From assembly GCA_015680685.1 (NCBI GenBank), contig MNCI01013809.1, positions 110,360 through 174,359 on the forward strand: a stretch of DNA of 64,000 nt. The letters run 5' to 3'. This document shows, piece after piece, positions 47,076-57,764 of the stretch. The DNA is from Gnetum montanum (Eukaryota; Streptophyta; Gnetopsida; Gnetales; Gnetaceae). The translations under genes were made by a program, and so were the position numbers. Within the stretch, counting starts at the first letter, position 1; each line of letters starts with the position of its first letter. A model generated the notes under the pieces. That model made no database searches, was not told the origin of the DNA, and saw nothing but the letters and a program-made list of their open reading frames with translations.

Positions 47076-48134
47076 GTGCCTTTGTCTATGCCTCAGAAGC
47101 AGGCTAAAGGTACAGAAATGCAGCCACCTTCTCTTGGCAGGAAGAAGAACAACCCTCCCACTGATACCGTTCCGCCTCGAGAGATCCGTCTCTTGGGCCG
47201 AATGGAGGAGGACAAGGGGGATAAAAAACCCTGCCGAGAGAAGGATCTCCTTGATGCATTCACGCAAGTCAAACAAGCTCTTAAGCAAAAGAACACAACG
47301 CTGAGCTTGTACGACTTACTGATGATGTCTCGAGAACACCGTGAGGCTATGGTACGTATGCTGACATCCATATCAGTGGATGCCAACCTACCAGTAGAAG
47401 AGGAAGCGATACACGCTATCATGTTTCCTTCCAAAGCTGAACAACCCAAGCCTACCTCGCTGACCTTTCTTGATGAGTCCGTCAAAGACGACCCGGAGAA
47501 AGGTCAAGTAACGACTGAGCCTATGTTCATTACCATTTGGGTTGACCAGTACCAGATCTGGAGGGTGCACGTGGATGATGGCGCAGCTGCTAATGTCGTC
47601 CCTTATTCCATAGTGGATAGGCTGGGCTTAGTCGACCAGATCACTCCCACGACGACAACCTACGTAAAATTGTTCAATGGAGCATGGGTTCAAGTCAAGG
47701 GAACAGTGCGTATCGAGTTTGTGGTGGGGGATCAATTCCCGACCGAAGCCACATTCTTAGTCGTCGAGGAGATGCCTGGTTTCAACTTGATCTTAGGGAG
47801 GTCCTGGTTAGCCCAGCTGAGGGCGGTTTCGTCGCTGATACACCAAGAGATACACCTGCCCTACGCCGGGGGAAAGGTCATCATACGCGGCGACAAGGTC
47901 ATCCCCAGGACCGTCAATAACATCGAAGAAGAATGGGGTTCGGAGATTGAAACAACTGATGATCAGTTCCATCTCCAAGCCCCTGAACAAACCGATAACA
48001 ATGACAACAGTCTAGCCTGGGCCGACCTGCCATTTCCGGATGACAGCGTAGAGGAGTCAATCCACAAGCCTCCTTGCCCTTACGCAGCGCTCAACGTAAA
48101 GGCCATTAAGAGACAATTGCGTATCGATGGTTGA
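47076..48134 (+). pseudogene. element A protease region
   Basis: An open frame of 352 codons continuous in frame with the gag C terminus across one TAG. It begins with a Lys/Pro-rich lead and an SLYDLLMMSREHREAMVRML block, then the aspartic protease: WRVHVDDGAAANVVPYS, active site D-D-G (47574-47582), and NLILGRSWLAQLR. The middle active-site residue is Asp where Ser or Thr is usual. It ends at TGA 48132-48134. This domain would cut the Gag-Pol polyprotein. It is the best preserved sense-strand gene piece in A. Confidence 0.85.
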
Positions 48135-48706
48135 ACAATGATCTTCTGCGTCTACCACCATTCTCTTGTGAGTTAGCATACTCCCCATTTAACAGCTTCT
48201 TTTGTTTTAACATACTTTTACGCTATATTTGCTTTCTCTATCTACGCTTTGCATTTCTTTTTTCATGTTTTATCGTACCTGCGTTAGTTACGCTTTCACA
48301 TTACTTCACGCATTTATACAGGATTACATTTCTGTTACAATTTACGCAGTCGGCCTGCAACGGCCTTAAACTAGCTATACAAAATCAACCTCTTCATACT
48401 GTTACACGTAGTTACGCAGTCGGCCCACAACGACCTTAAACTAGTTATCTACAATCATCATTTACGCTTTCTCTACATTACACATCGGGCCCGCAACGGC
48501 CTTAAACTAGGAATTACATTCTATCTTTATCACTTAGGCGAGCTTTTCAACAATTACGCTTACACTCTACAGGCAAAACGCAAGAAAGGATAAAAATATA
48601 TGTAAATGACATTTAACGCATCCACCAGGTTTTATAACACCTCTTTCCAGTCATTCATAAAATGATATTACACTCAACATTCAATAAAACTATGCGTAAA
48701 TTATAA
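48135..48706 (+). other. convergent spacer between protease and antisense gene, with repeat array 1
   Basis: Non-coding, C/T-rich, with many TTACGC words. Holds the three-unit array 1 at 48342-48520 and separates the protease stop from the antisense stop codon at 48707. Confidence 0.6.
48342..48520 (+). repeat. repeat array 1 of element A (three hairpin-like units)
   Basis: Units near 48350, 48420 and 48488: GGCC, TGCAAC, GGCC, TTAAACTAG; then GGCC, CACAAC, GACC; then GGCC, CGCAAC, GGCC, each followed by TTAAACTAG. Spacing is about 70 bp against 27 bp in element B. Confidence 0.8.
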
Positions 48707-51700
48707 TTACGCATTTCCCCTACTGCCACTATCACCAGTATCTCTTAAGTCCAGATCCAACGCTAATGGATCGTCCTCCAATGGGCCGTCGTTTCTAGGA
48801 ATGATTCTTTCATGAAGAATGTCGTCTCTGCGAGGTCCCCGTTCCAGCGCCGGCTCCACGGAAGGACGCTCCTCATTGTTGCGTTCTTCACCTTCTTCCT
48901 CTGCTGCTTCCGCCGCTCCCTCCGCTAACTCCTCAGCTTGTTCGTCTTCCCCATCCTCAGCTGGTGTCTGAAGACAGTCAGCACATTAGTTACACACGGC
49001 TTAGCATCATAATCAAAAACGCAAACTAAGTTACGCGTAAACTTACTTGTGACGGCCCTACTTCCACAGCAAAGGGGAGCTTGTCCAGACCAGCCCACAG
49101 GCACTTCATGATCTCTTCCTCCATTAGATCTGGCCATACATCCTCTCCCAAGGCTACCCCGGCCTTCACCTTCCCTTTCTCCATGCTGCTCTAGCAGGGT
49201 GGGTCCGGGAAGAAGGTAGGGATTGAATCCTGACCTCCAGGGAAGGTCATCACCCTTTCGGGGGACGCGCTGACGATCACCTGCTCCTCAAACTTCTTGA
49301 AGGCATCGGAAGCGCTGATGACGTCTTGAAAGACTTCTAAGGACTGGGCCCTGATGACAAGATCTCGGTAGAGTCACCGATAAGCAATGCTTTTCCGCTT
49401 GTACAAGTGCTTGTGATCCTTCTCCTTCTGCCCCCATTCTTGCACACTTGTACAATAATACCTCCAGTCTCAGATTTTCTGAGCTAGGAGCTCTACCTAC
49501 ATTCGCTGCTCGACTAACGTGCGACTGGCCTGTACGCTGTGTTTGATGGCTGTCCAATATCGGGAGTAATCGACAACAGTAGTACGCCAGTCTTCATCCC
49601 CCGATGCTCACGCCTGTAAGAAGTCGCATCGCGATTTTAAGTCTCCGACCTCTTTGGTCAGAGATTCAACCTTCTGCTCCAACCTCTGCAACCTTTTTCA
49701 CAGATTCTCATTGACGTCCTTACTCTCCCATAAGGAGTGTGTCGAGCGTAACGCACATTTACGCATTTCCTCATAAATGTGGCATGGCACGGCTGCTTCA
49801 TTGGATGGGGGCTCCACTATGTCCAAATCAATGGGCTCAGTGGGATCCCATCGGAGGCGAGCTCCTAACAGAAACAATCATCATCGTCGATGACACATTA
49901 CCCTTATGTAATATCACAAACTGACTCCAACCATAACGTACCCGCTCCAGGTTCGACGTGTTCCAGGCACTCGATCATGTCGCTGACGATGCCTTCCATG
50001 AAGGTAAATTTATCAGGGAAGTCTCTCCACGCTCTGCTCACAGCGACAGACGTGGGCGTGTCCTCTTCGCCTGTAGCGTAATTCAGTTAGAAACCTCACT
50101 TATTTACAGAAATCCCGCAAACATGCTAACATACTTATTACCTCTACCGGTGATAGTGGCGTTTTCGTCAACAGCTTCCGTATCCCCTTCCCTTTCATGC
50201 ACTTGAGTTTGCACACCGCTGGTTCCAGTAGCTGGGGCCTCCTCACGTATCCGAGTCTGTACACGGCTTACGCTAATAGTCGGGACCTCTTCTTCCAAAA
50301 TTGAGGCCCCCTCCCTACGACTTAGTGTTATCGCCCCCGTCTTAGGGGTCAGTTCTTTCATCATTTTTACTGGTCATGTCATAGAACCTTAGTATACCAT
50401 TGCGTACAACATCTAAACAAACATTGCATAATATAATCCTTTCATGCTTACTAGGTGGTGGATTACTCCGCTGAACTGTGATCGCCACAGTCCGGCCTGC
50501 GTCACCCTCAGGGGCCTCAGCCAGGCGGAGCCTTTTACGACGAGCTGCAGGCTCTACGATTTCTTTCACCATGCGCGTCCCTCGCGAGCTGTTGCCAGTG
50601 TAGGTAGGCATTATCCCGCCTACACTATCGAGGCCCTGCACTTGGGGGGTCTTAGTCGTTATAGACAACGACTCCCCGATCCCTTTCGGTGGATCTTGCC
50701 CACGGGTAGTGCTGAGAATGTGGCCAATCCAAGGTTTGGATAGCTGGTCTCAGTCTTGCTGCACCCAGACCCCATCCCTCTGAATGACCAGAAACTCAGC
50801 AAATCGCCGAAGGTAAGCTATGAAGAATGCGTAATGCACGTTGAAATGGGATTTAAGCTTCTTGCGAAGCTTGATTATCTCATTACGCAATCCTTTGGCA
50901 AAATATCTTTCCCAATTGAACTGAGTCCCCTCCTCCAGAACCTCCCGCATAATATGGGTCTGTTCTACGGAAAAGAACTTCTCCTGCGAGAGAGTTTTGG
51001 GGAAGGCTCAGGCCCGGAAAAGGGCATAAAGTGTCTTGGCCGCGCCCATCTCGAATTTTTCTCAGGGAAACCCTTTGGTTTCCTTTGGAACCCTTACCCA
51101 CTCCTTCAGCCAATTTTGGAAAGCTTCGCTCCTCTTTGCCTTCTCACTTACAGGAGGGCCATCTGAGGGGATGCCAAAGAGGTCCGCAAAGAGCTGAGCG
51201 TCGATGTCAAAGCTCAAGCACACGTTATGTACGCGCGTCCAGAAACGCTCGGCCTTCTCATTGAAGGAGTTGACTAGGATTAGCATTTCACTGGTGGGGA
51301 CATTAGGAGTCGTAGCCAAGAATAGGTGCATGAGCCTTGCCACTCGAATCTTGGAGGTCACCACGACTGGGACTGCCGAGTGGCTGAGCCAGCGCTGTGC
51401 GTCCTTGATGTCGCCATAGCGAAAGAGGACAGCGCTCGCCTCACGGTTGGAAATCGTAACGGTAATCTCTCGAGATTCCCTAACTACACAACATCAAGCA
51501 TGAATTAGTCAAAGCTGTATTACGCAATGTCCAAAATCTATAATAACATTACGCAGTACTCAACTACACCACTGCCTTACCGGGGCCAAATGGCAACGGA
51601 AATGGCAGGAGTTCCCTCTGCACATCCTCGACGGTGAGGGGCGGATCCAAAGTCCAGTCATCGTGTAGCCACCCGACTCGTTGGCAACTCTCAAAAACCC

Positions 51701-52815
51701 TGGCATAACGGGTAGTGTACTCACGCATGTCAAAGCCGATCTTCTCTATAACACCGGCGCGCACGTTGCTAGTAGCGGTAAACGCCATTATCGCCGTTTC
51801 GGCCCAGGATAACACATCCCCATCTCCAACTAACCTGTTGTCCTGAATAAAGAACCTGTATCATATAACATAAGCTTCTTTTACATTTTTTCGCCATTTT
51901 TCCCTATATTTCACACCGACAGTAGACATAAAACCAAAATAGAAACACAGACAGTTACTAGAATTCGCTTACCCGCCGACGTAGTACATCGTGCCTAGTG
52001 GGTACTGGAAATAGGTCGAGACATGGCGCGCCACGAACAGCGTGTTGTATGCGTGATAACAACTGAACTGAGTCATTCCCCAGACCCAGTTCAAGCTCCG
52101 CAACCCCTGGGCGCTAAGTTCTCGGTCCTCAGGGCAGCCCGTGTCGATGTTGCCATCTATCAAAAAAGCCAAAATATTTTGCGCAGAACCCATCAGCAAG
52201 TGCTCTAACAAGGCACCCGCGATGTCATCAGACACATCAGACCAAACGATGATGCTGAAGTTGCGCAGCAAGAACTGTAGGAACTCCAGTGCACCCTGTC
52301 GAAACCATATTGCCTTCCCTTGCAACCGCGTGTGTGGGGGAGGGACATTAGGGACGATGGGGTTTATACAACACAGAACCCCAATGATATCCAGCACAAT
52401 CAAAGTGGGCTTTAGCACAACGCTGTATAGAAAACCAATACACACATAACGCCTACATTTACATTTGCATCACTAAACGCAGAAAACTCATAAATTACAC
52501 CTAGCTATCCAGGCCGACATCGCCCAAACCCTTGCAATGACGCAAGGATCGTCCCTGACAACGGCGATAGATGCAACCTCAACAAACCCTTGCATTAACC
52601 CGAGGTCTGCAATTTTGACATTCACATTCACGCAAGAGACATCACGAAAAAAAATAGACATTAATAACGAACATAAGCATAGGACGAATGGCCTACCAGT
52701 TCAAAGGCGTCGAGTCGCAAACATCGACCAGTGCCTGCGAAACATGATTCAGATTTTCTTGCACTTCATCAATTTTGGCCAGTTTCGTGTTCTTCCTCTT
52801 CGTCTTTGGTGCAAT
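48707..52815 (-). pseudogene. antisense eight-exon gene of element A (FCP1-like domain, coiled coil, acidic tail)
   Basis: Minus-strand exons: 52815-52697, 52422-51973, 51855-51581, 51483-50452, 50369-50142, 50070-49942, 49864-49047, 48967-48707; total 3,312 nt, 1,103 residues plus TAA. All seven introns are GT-AG (71-274 nt). Exon lengths equal those in element B for exons 1, 2, 3, 6 and 7 (119, 450, 275, 129, 818); exons 4, 5 and 8 differ by 18, 48 and 27 nt. Exons 2-3 carry LDIIGVLC, EFLQFLLRNFSIIVWS and a following NTLF block, fitting an FCP1/NIF-type HAD fold without catalytic acids. Exon 4 (about 344 residues) has ARLMHLFLATTPN, FNEKAERFWTRVHNV and FADLFGIPSDG and is unrecognised. The start codon is ATT in place of ATG, and nine premature stops (seven TGA) are present, but no frameshift. 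Confidence 0.82.
51581..52422 (-). other. FCP1/NIF-like HAD domain encoded by antisense exons 2-3 (element A)
   Basis: From memory of plant NIF-family proteins, the order of landmarks agrees: strand 1 with LDIIGVL where the family has LDLNG-type motif I; a W-F-R..EFL...F-x-I-x-VWS block; a motif-III region NTLFVARHV where the family has NT.L.DDSP; then P.GT..Y, D..L..G.D and an NV...IE..GF end. The nucleophile Asp is kept but the second acid and the motif-III Asp pair are absent in both A and B, so catalysis is unlikely. Confidence 0.55.
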
Positions 52816-52969
52816 TGCGATGGTTTTAGAATTTCTTCACAGCCTAACGCTTGCAAATCTTCGCAAGATTACACGCTTCAATCTTCTGCTCTCCCTTCTC
52901 TCGATCAGAAATGGTTACGAATTCAAATTCACGATAGCCAACAACCTGTTCTCATCGGAAAACCACTTA

Positions 52970-52975
52970 CTTATA
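52970..52975 (-). promoter_or_regulatory. TATA-like site for the antisense gene of element A
   Basis: TATAAG within TTGCGTATAAGTAAG, about 155 bp upstream of the antisense start. Conserved with B 34785-34790. Confidence 0.5.
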
Positions 52976-53222
52976 CGCAAGGATCACCGACTTGATATCC
53001 GATTTCAGTGGGACTTTCCTGAAATGGAACCCGAAAATCAAGATATTAATGCGGTTGATATCACACGCACTTCTGTCCGAAATGACGTTAAACTACCATA
53101 TCTTATCGCCTCATAATCAGGTAGCATTGATTACAACTTCGTTGCAAAATTCAAAATTCTGTTAGCTTGCCACGTTTGCTAGCCATCATGTCATGTTCTT
53201 CCTAATCATTTATGCATTTTGC

Positions 53223-53232
53223 GGTTTTGCAG
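53223..53232 (+). promoter_or_regulatory. conserved splice-acceptor-like site before pol of element A
   Basis: GGTTTTGCAG, nine bases before the pol ATG (53242). Its B counterpart is TTTTGCAG 12 bases before ATG. A pyrimidine-rich tract precedes it. Confidence 0.5.
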
Positions 53233-53241
53233 GACAAACAA

Positions 53242-56200
53242 ATGGACGCAACATTGACAACACCTTTAACTTTGATCGACCCATACGGAAAGGTAGTTAG
53301 GCAATTCGATCCTACGTTTATAGACGTTAACCTCCCCTTAGAATACGTAACTATAGCTGTGTCGGAGATGTCCCCGGAATGGCCAGAACAGTTGACGCAC
53401 ACGCTAGACTTGGAGGCCGGGGACATAACCGAAGATCCCCTTGATGAGGTCTCTATCGTTACGCATAGGGGCGATGCTAAAACGCTTAAAGTCAGTTCCT
53501 TGTTAGAACGAGAAACGCATGATGCCGTAACACAGGTCCTGTAAGACAACATCACTGTCTTCGCATGGTCATATGAGGATATGCCTGGACTAGATCCCAG
53601 GCTAATCCAACATAACATCATCTTAGACCCACAGATCAAGGAAGTTAGGCAGAAAGCACGCAAAATCAAGCCAGAGATTGCGCTAGCCGTGCGTAATGAA
53701 ATCACCAAGCTATACCAAGTTGGTTTTATTCGTGCAGTCGATTACTCGAACTGGGTATCTAACATTGTGGTCATGCCAAAGAAGACCGGGAGTATACGCA
53801 TTTTCATAGACTTCCAGGATTTGAACAAGGCCACAATCAAAGACAATTTCCCGCTCCCGAGTATTGATCAACTAGTCGATACAACAGCTGGGCATGCACT
53901 CCTATCATTCATGGATGGCTTCTCTGGTTATAACCAGATTTGCATAAACCCAGAACACCAATTAACTATGACATTCATGATGCCCTGGGGCACCTTCTGC
54001 TACACTGTGATGCCTTTTGGTCTGAAGAATGCCGGAGCCACATATCAACGGGCCATGACATACATCTTTAGCGACTATCTCTTAGAGAGACTGAATGATT
54101 ATGTAGACGATATAGCTGTGAAGTCTTTGAAGTCTGATGATCATTCAGGAGATCTGGAGTTAGTCCTTAAAAGATGATCCAAATACGAGCTTCGGCTTAA
54201 CTCGAAGAAGTGTGTATTTGGAGTCAAAACCGGACGCATGTTGGGGTTTATGGTATCGGAAACCGGCATACGAGTTGACCCTGACAAGGTCAAAGCCATT
54301 GTCAAGTTAACACCTCCAACAGACCTCAAGCAATTACGCGGGTTACAAGGACTCTTACAGTTCATACGCCGTTTCATCTCGAGATTAACCGATAAGCTGC
54401 ACCCTATGCAGCACCTGCTCAAAAAGGGGGTTAACTTCGAATGGACGGAAGATTTCCAGCGTGCGTTTGACAATTTGAAACAAGAATTACAACATCTACC
54501 AACGGTTTTCTGCCACAAAGGGACTTACCATTCTACATTTACCTTGCTACTTCGGACGTAGCGTTAGCAGCATTGCTTTGTCAAAGGAGGAACGATGGGT
54601 CCGAAGTGCCTATCTACTACCTAAGCCATGCTCTGTATGCGTATGAAACAAGGTATAATGAAGTCGAGCATAATTGTCTAGCATTAGTTTTTACGCTCAA
54701 AAAGTGTAGACATTACCTTTTCCGTAGCCAAGTTAACATTATTTGCAAAAATAACATCCTTAGAACTATCACACATAATTTGTACGAAAGTAGTAGGATC
54801 GCTCGCTGGAAAGCTATCACTGCAGAATTTGATCTGCACTATGTTGGCCAATCTTCCACGAAGGGCCAGGCGATAGCCGACCAGTTAGCGACATCTCCGA
54901 TTAACAACCAAGCCACAATAGAGCCCAAATTCCCTGACGAACATGTACATAGTCTCAGCCCTATCTCAACAGGCCTCGAAGTAACGTTGTACTTCGACGG
55001 AGCTTCAACTACCAAAGCTGGCAGTGCCGCCACCGTTATCACGCTATCGCTTGAGGATGTGCGTCTACACGCTTATCACTTGACCTTCCCTTGTACGAAC
55101 AATGTGGCAGAGTACGAGGGGCTCCTCAGGGGATTACTAACTGCTGGTGCACTAGATGTTCAACACGTGGCAATTAGGGACGATTTGATGCTTGTCATAA
55201 ATCAAATCACTGGAGTCTATGCCTACAAGGCTGTACATTTGCAGCCCTACTGCGATCAGGCTAAAGATCTTCTGAGGCGATTTACGACCTTCGACGCCCA
55301 ACACGTCCCATGCACTGACAACACGCTGGCCGACGCACTGGCCACCCTGGCTTTACACGTGCCTTCACACCTGTTCAACACTTGCCCTGCATTAATTACA
55401 GACTGCGCAGATCCTATCATTCAGGCGGCGCAAATCTCCTCTCTTCTCGAGGAGGGCACGCCTGAATGGTACGACAATATTAAAGCTTATCTTTTACAGG
55501 GTGAGCTGCCTTCTGCATTAACACGCACACAGAAAGACGCAATCCGTAAGCGAGCTAGGCAATACGTCATCATCGGGGACAACACTCTCTGTAGACGCTC
55601 CTTTGATGGTGTGTTGCTTACCTGCGTTAACAAAGACCAAGTGCAACACATAGTCGGCGAAGTTCACGAGGGACTGTGAGACGGCCATGTAGCACCATGA
55701 GCTATGGCCCTAAAAATCCATCGTTTAGGATACTACTGGCCACGCATGGAAAAATACTGCCTGACAAAGGTTAAAACTTATGACACGTGCCAACGACATG
55801 CAAACCTCATCCACGTGTCACCCACAGAATTGCATACAACGCAGATAACATGCCCATTTCAGCGATGGGGACTGGACATCATAGGACCCATCACGCCAGA
55901 ATCTTCTGCAGGGCATAGCTTCATTATTACCGCTACTGAGTATTTCACAAAGTGGATAGAGGCTATTCCCCTGCAAAAAATCACATCCCAACAAGTTTGC
56001 CATGTTATCTTAGACAATATAATAACCAGATTTGGTCTCCCGATGACTATTGTGACTGACAATGGGCCACAGTTTGGTAGCGCGGATACCAAATCCTTCT
56101 GTGATAACCTAGGCATTAGACAGTCTTTTTCCTCCCCCTATTACCCGCAGGCGAATGGTCAAGCTGAAGCATCAAACAAGATAGTCATCAATTTGCTCAA

Positions 56201-56708
56201 GAAAATGCTCGACGGCAACAAGAGACGGTGGCATGATAAAATCCTCTATGTGCTATGGGCGTACCGTACTACATGTAGGACAGCTACAGGTAGTACGCCC
56301 TATAGCCTGGTTTACGGATCTGAAGCAGTGCTACCTCTTGAATTGCAAATTCCGTCTCTGAGAATGGTCCTCTCCACCATTATAAATGAGGCTCAACACA
56401 CCGAGGCTCGGATAATGGATTTGGATTCAGTAGAAGAGAAGCGGATACAGGCTCTTGATACGATTGAGAAATATCAAGATAAACAGAGACAGAAGCATCA
56501 TCACAACCTTCAGCAGCGTCCGATCAAGAAAGGAGACCTAGTCCTCAAAGCCGTGCGCGAGCCGGCAGGCAAGTTCTCGGTGAATTGGGAAGGTCCTTTC
56601 TTGGTGGTCGACGCATATAGCAACGGAGCTTTCAGACTAGCGGACATCAATGGCAATGAACTACCAAACCCTGTAAATCATGTATATCTAAAGCAGTATT
56701 ACATTTAG
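53242..56708 (+). pseudogene. element A pol: RT, RNase H, aRNase H, integrase
   Basis: Leader (MDATLTTP start), RT from about 53581 (IKPEIALAVRNEI, PLPSIDQLVDTTAGHALL, FSGYNQICINPEHQ, GLKNAGATYQRAM, catalytic YVDD at 54100-54111), a Ty3 RNase H (ALLCQRRNDGSEVPIYYLS, ETRYNEVEH, GQAIADQLA), the Tat-specific second RNase H (LYFDGASTT, LTFPCTNNVAEYEGLL, DNTLADALATLA) and integrase: WGLDIIGP, TDNGPQF and NGQAEASNK supply the D, D and E residues, followed by GDLVLKA and WEGPFLV. Damage: TAA 53542-53544, TGA 54175-54177, a one-base deletion near 54513, TGA at 55677 and 55698. All catalytic acids of RT and integrase remain. Confidence 0.9.
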
Positions 56709-56735
56709 CAGTATCTACAGCACGAGTAATCAGGT

Positions 56736-57764
56736 ATGATAGCCATCGTCCGCTATGACGTAAAACTGGCACCAGGTGTCTGCTACGATGTTAAACTGGC
56801 ACTGACCGTCCACTACGACGTAAAACTGGCATGCCTTGCACACATCTGCCATGACGCTAAACTGGCAAGTGGTAACCGTCCGCTACGACGTAAAACTGGC
56901 AATGTTGTACAGGTCCGCCAAGACAAAAAACTGGCATCTTTTGCACGCGTCTGCCACAACGCTAAACTGGCACAGGTAAGTAGCCGTCTGCTGAGACGTA
57001 AAACTAGCACAGATCTGTCCTTGGGTCATAACGCGAAACTGACATCCATAGCATGGTCTGCTGAGACCATAAATCAGACATACCATCGTCCGTTACGACG
57101 TAAAACTAGCGCTTCTCGGTCTGCCCGGACTTTAAACTGGGACCATGGTTTGCTGAGACTTAAAACCAGTAACGACAGTCTACCGGGACTTAAAACTGGG
57201 GTGTACAAATCGCTACCATGTTCAAGCGAGCGTGATCATTTTTGTACAGCTGCACAGCAGACAGGGTGGGATACTGAAATAGTCCCAATGTCACCACCCC
57301 ACCGGCATCCTACTGATTCCTCGGATAAGCTAAGAGGCATCTTACTGATCCCTCGGAGATGCCGCCACCGCGCCCGCCGCAGTGGTATTACCTCTGAGAG
57401 TTTCACCTCACCAGCTGGAGCCCCGACGAAATCCTCGTTGATAACGGCCTCGGGACTCTCCGCCAATCATCGCTATCGGACGCCGGCTTCGCAGATTCAT
57501 CTGGCCGGTTCCTCATACAGCCAATTAGGTGCGCTATGTCTGATGCCTTTTGGCGAAGATATGCTGAGCCAATCGTCAGGATTGGCGGCTCCGCCCGCAT
57601 GCTCTGGCTCCTTCTTTACAGCCCATTCGCTCTATCTCATAGCAAACGGCGTTTGTTTCAACAGCCTCGCCTCTTGTTCGCATGAGCAATGGTGTCCTCT
57701 GTTTTCTCTTGTGGTTGCAAGTTACTTACCTTGGAGAATGTTGTCCAAAGGTGCGTCCATCTGA
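56736..57764 (+). CDS. possible 3' ORF of element A (342 codons)
   Basis: An uninterrupted frame downstream of integrase. Its first third runs through repeat array 2, where the repeat units are read in two different frames (YDVKLA and RPLRRKTG), so the repeats are not protein repeats. The remaining two thirds align with element B in QTGWD, GILL.PRR and SHEQW.PLFS blocks. A random frame this long is unlikely at this composition, but a one-base indel separates the two halves in B. No known domain, signal peptide or membrane segment. Some Tat elements have extra 3' ORFs. Low confidence that it encodes a protein. Confidence 0.35.
   Translation: MIAIVRYDVKLAPGVCYDVKLALTVHYDVKLACLAHICHDAKLASGNRPLRRKTGNVVQVRQDKKLASFARVCHNAKLAQVSSRLLRRKTSTDLSLGHNAKLTSIAWSAETINQTYHRPLRRKTSASRSARTLNWDHGLLRLKTSNDSLPGLKTGVYKSLPCSSERDHFCTAAQQTGWDTEIVPMSPPHRHPTDSSDKLRGILLIPRRCRHRARRSGITSESFTSPAGAPTKSSLITASGLSANHRYRTPASQIHLAGSSYSQLGALCLMPFGEDMLSQSSGLAAPPACSGSFFTAHSLYLIANGVCFNSLASCSHEQWCPLFSLVVASYLPWRMLSKGASI
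56748..57201 (+). repeat. repeat array 2 of element A (14 hairpin-like units)
   Basis: Fourteen units of GTC-N6-GAC followed by GTAAAACTGGCA or variants. In 11 the GTC and GAC arms can pair (counting G:T); loops vary (CGCTAT, TGCTAC, CACTAC, CGCCAA, TGCTGA, TGCCCG, TACCGG). The array starts 40 bp after the pol stop. Confidence 0.8.

Noticed and set aside
47093-47485. Minus-strand frames opposite protease
   Set aside because: Shadow frames of the well-supported protease frame on the other strand.
52537-53116. Plus-strand frames upstream of pol in element A (152 and 113 codons)
   Set aside because: They overlap the antisense first exon, intron and promoter region, have no equivalent in B, and match no family.
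56813-57086. Minus-strand frames within array 2
   Set aside because: Mirror translations of the repeat units.
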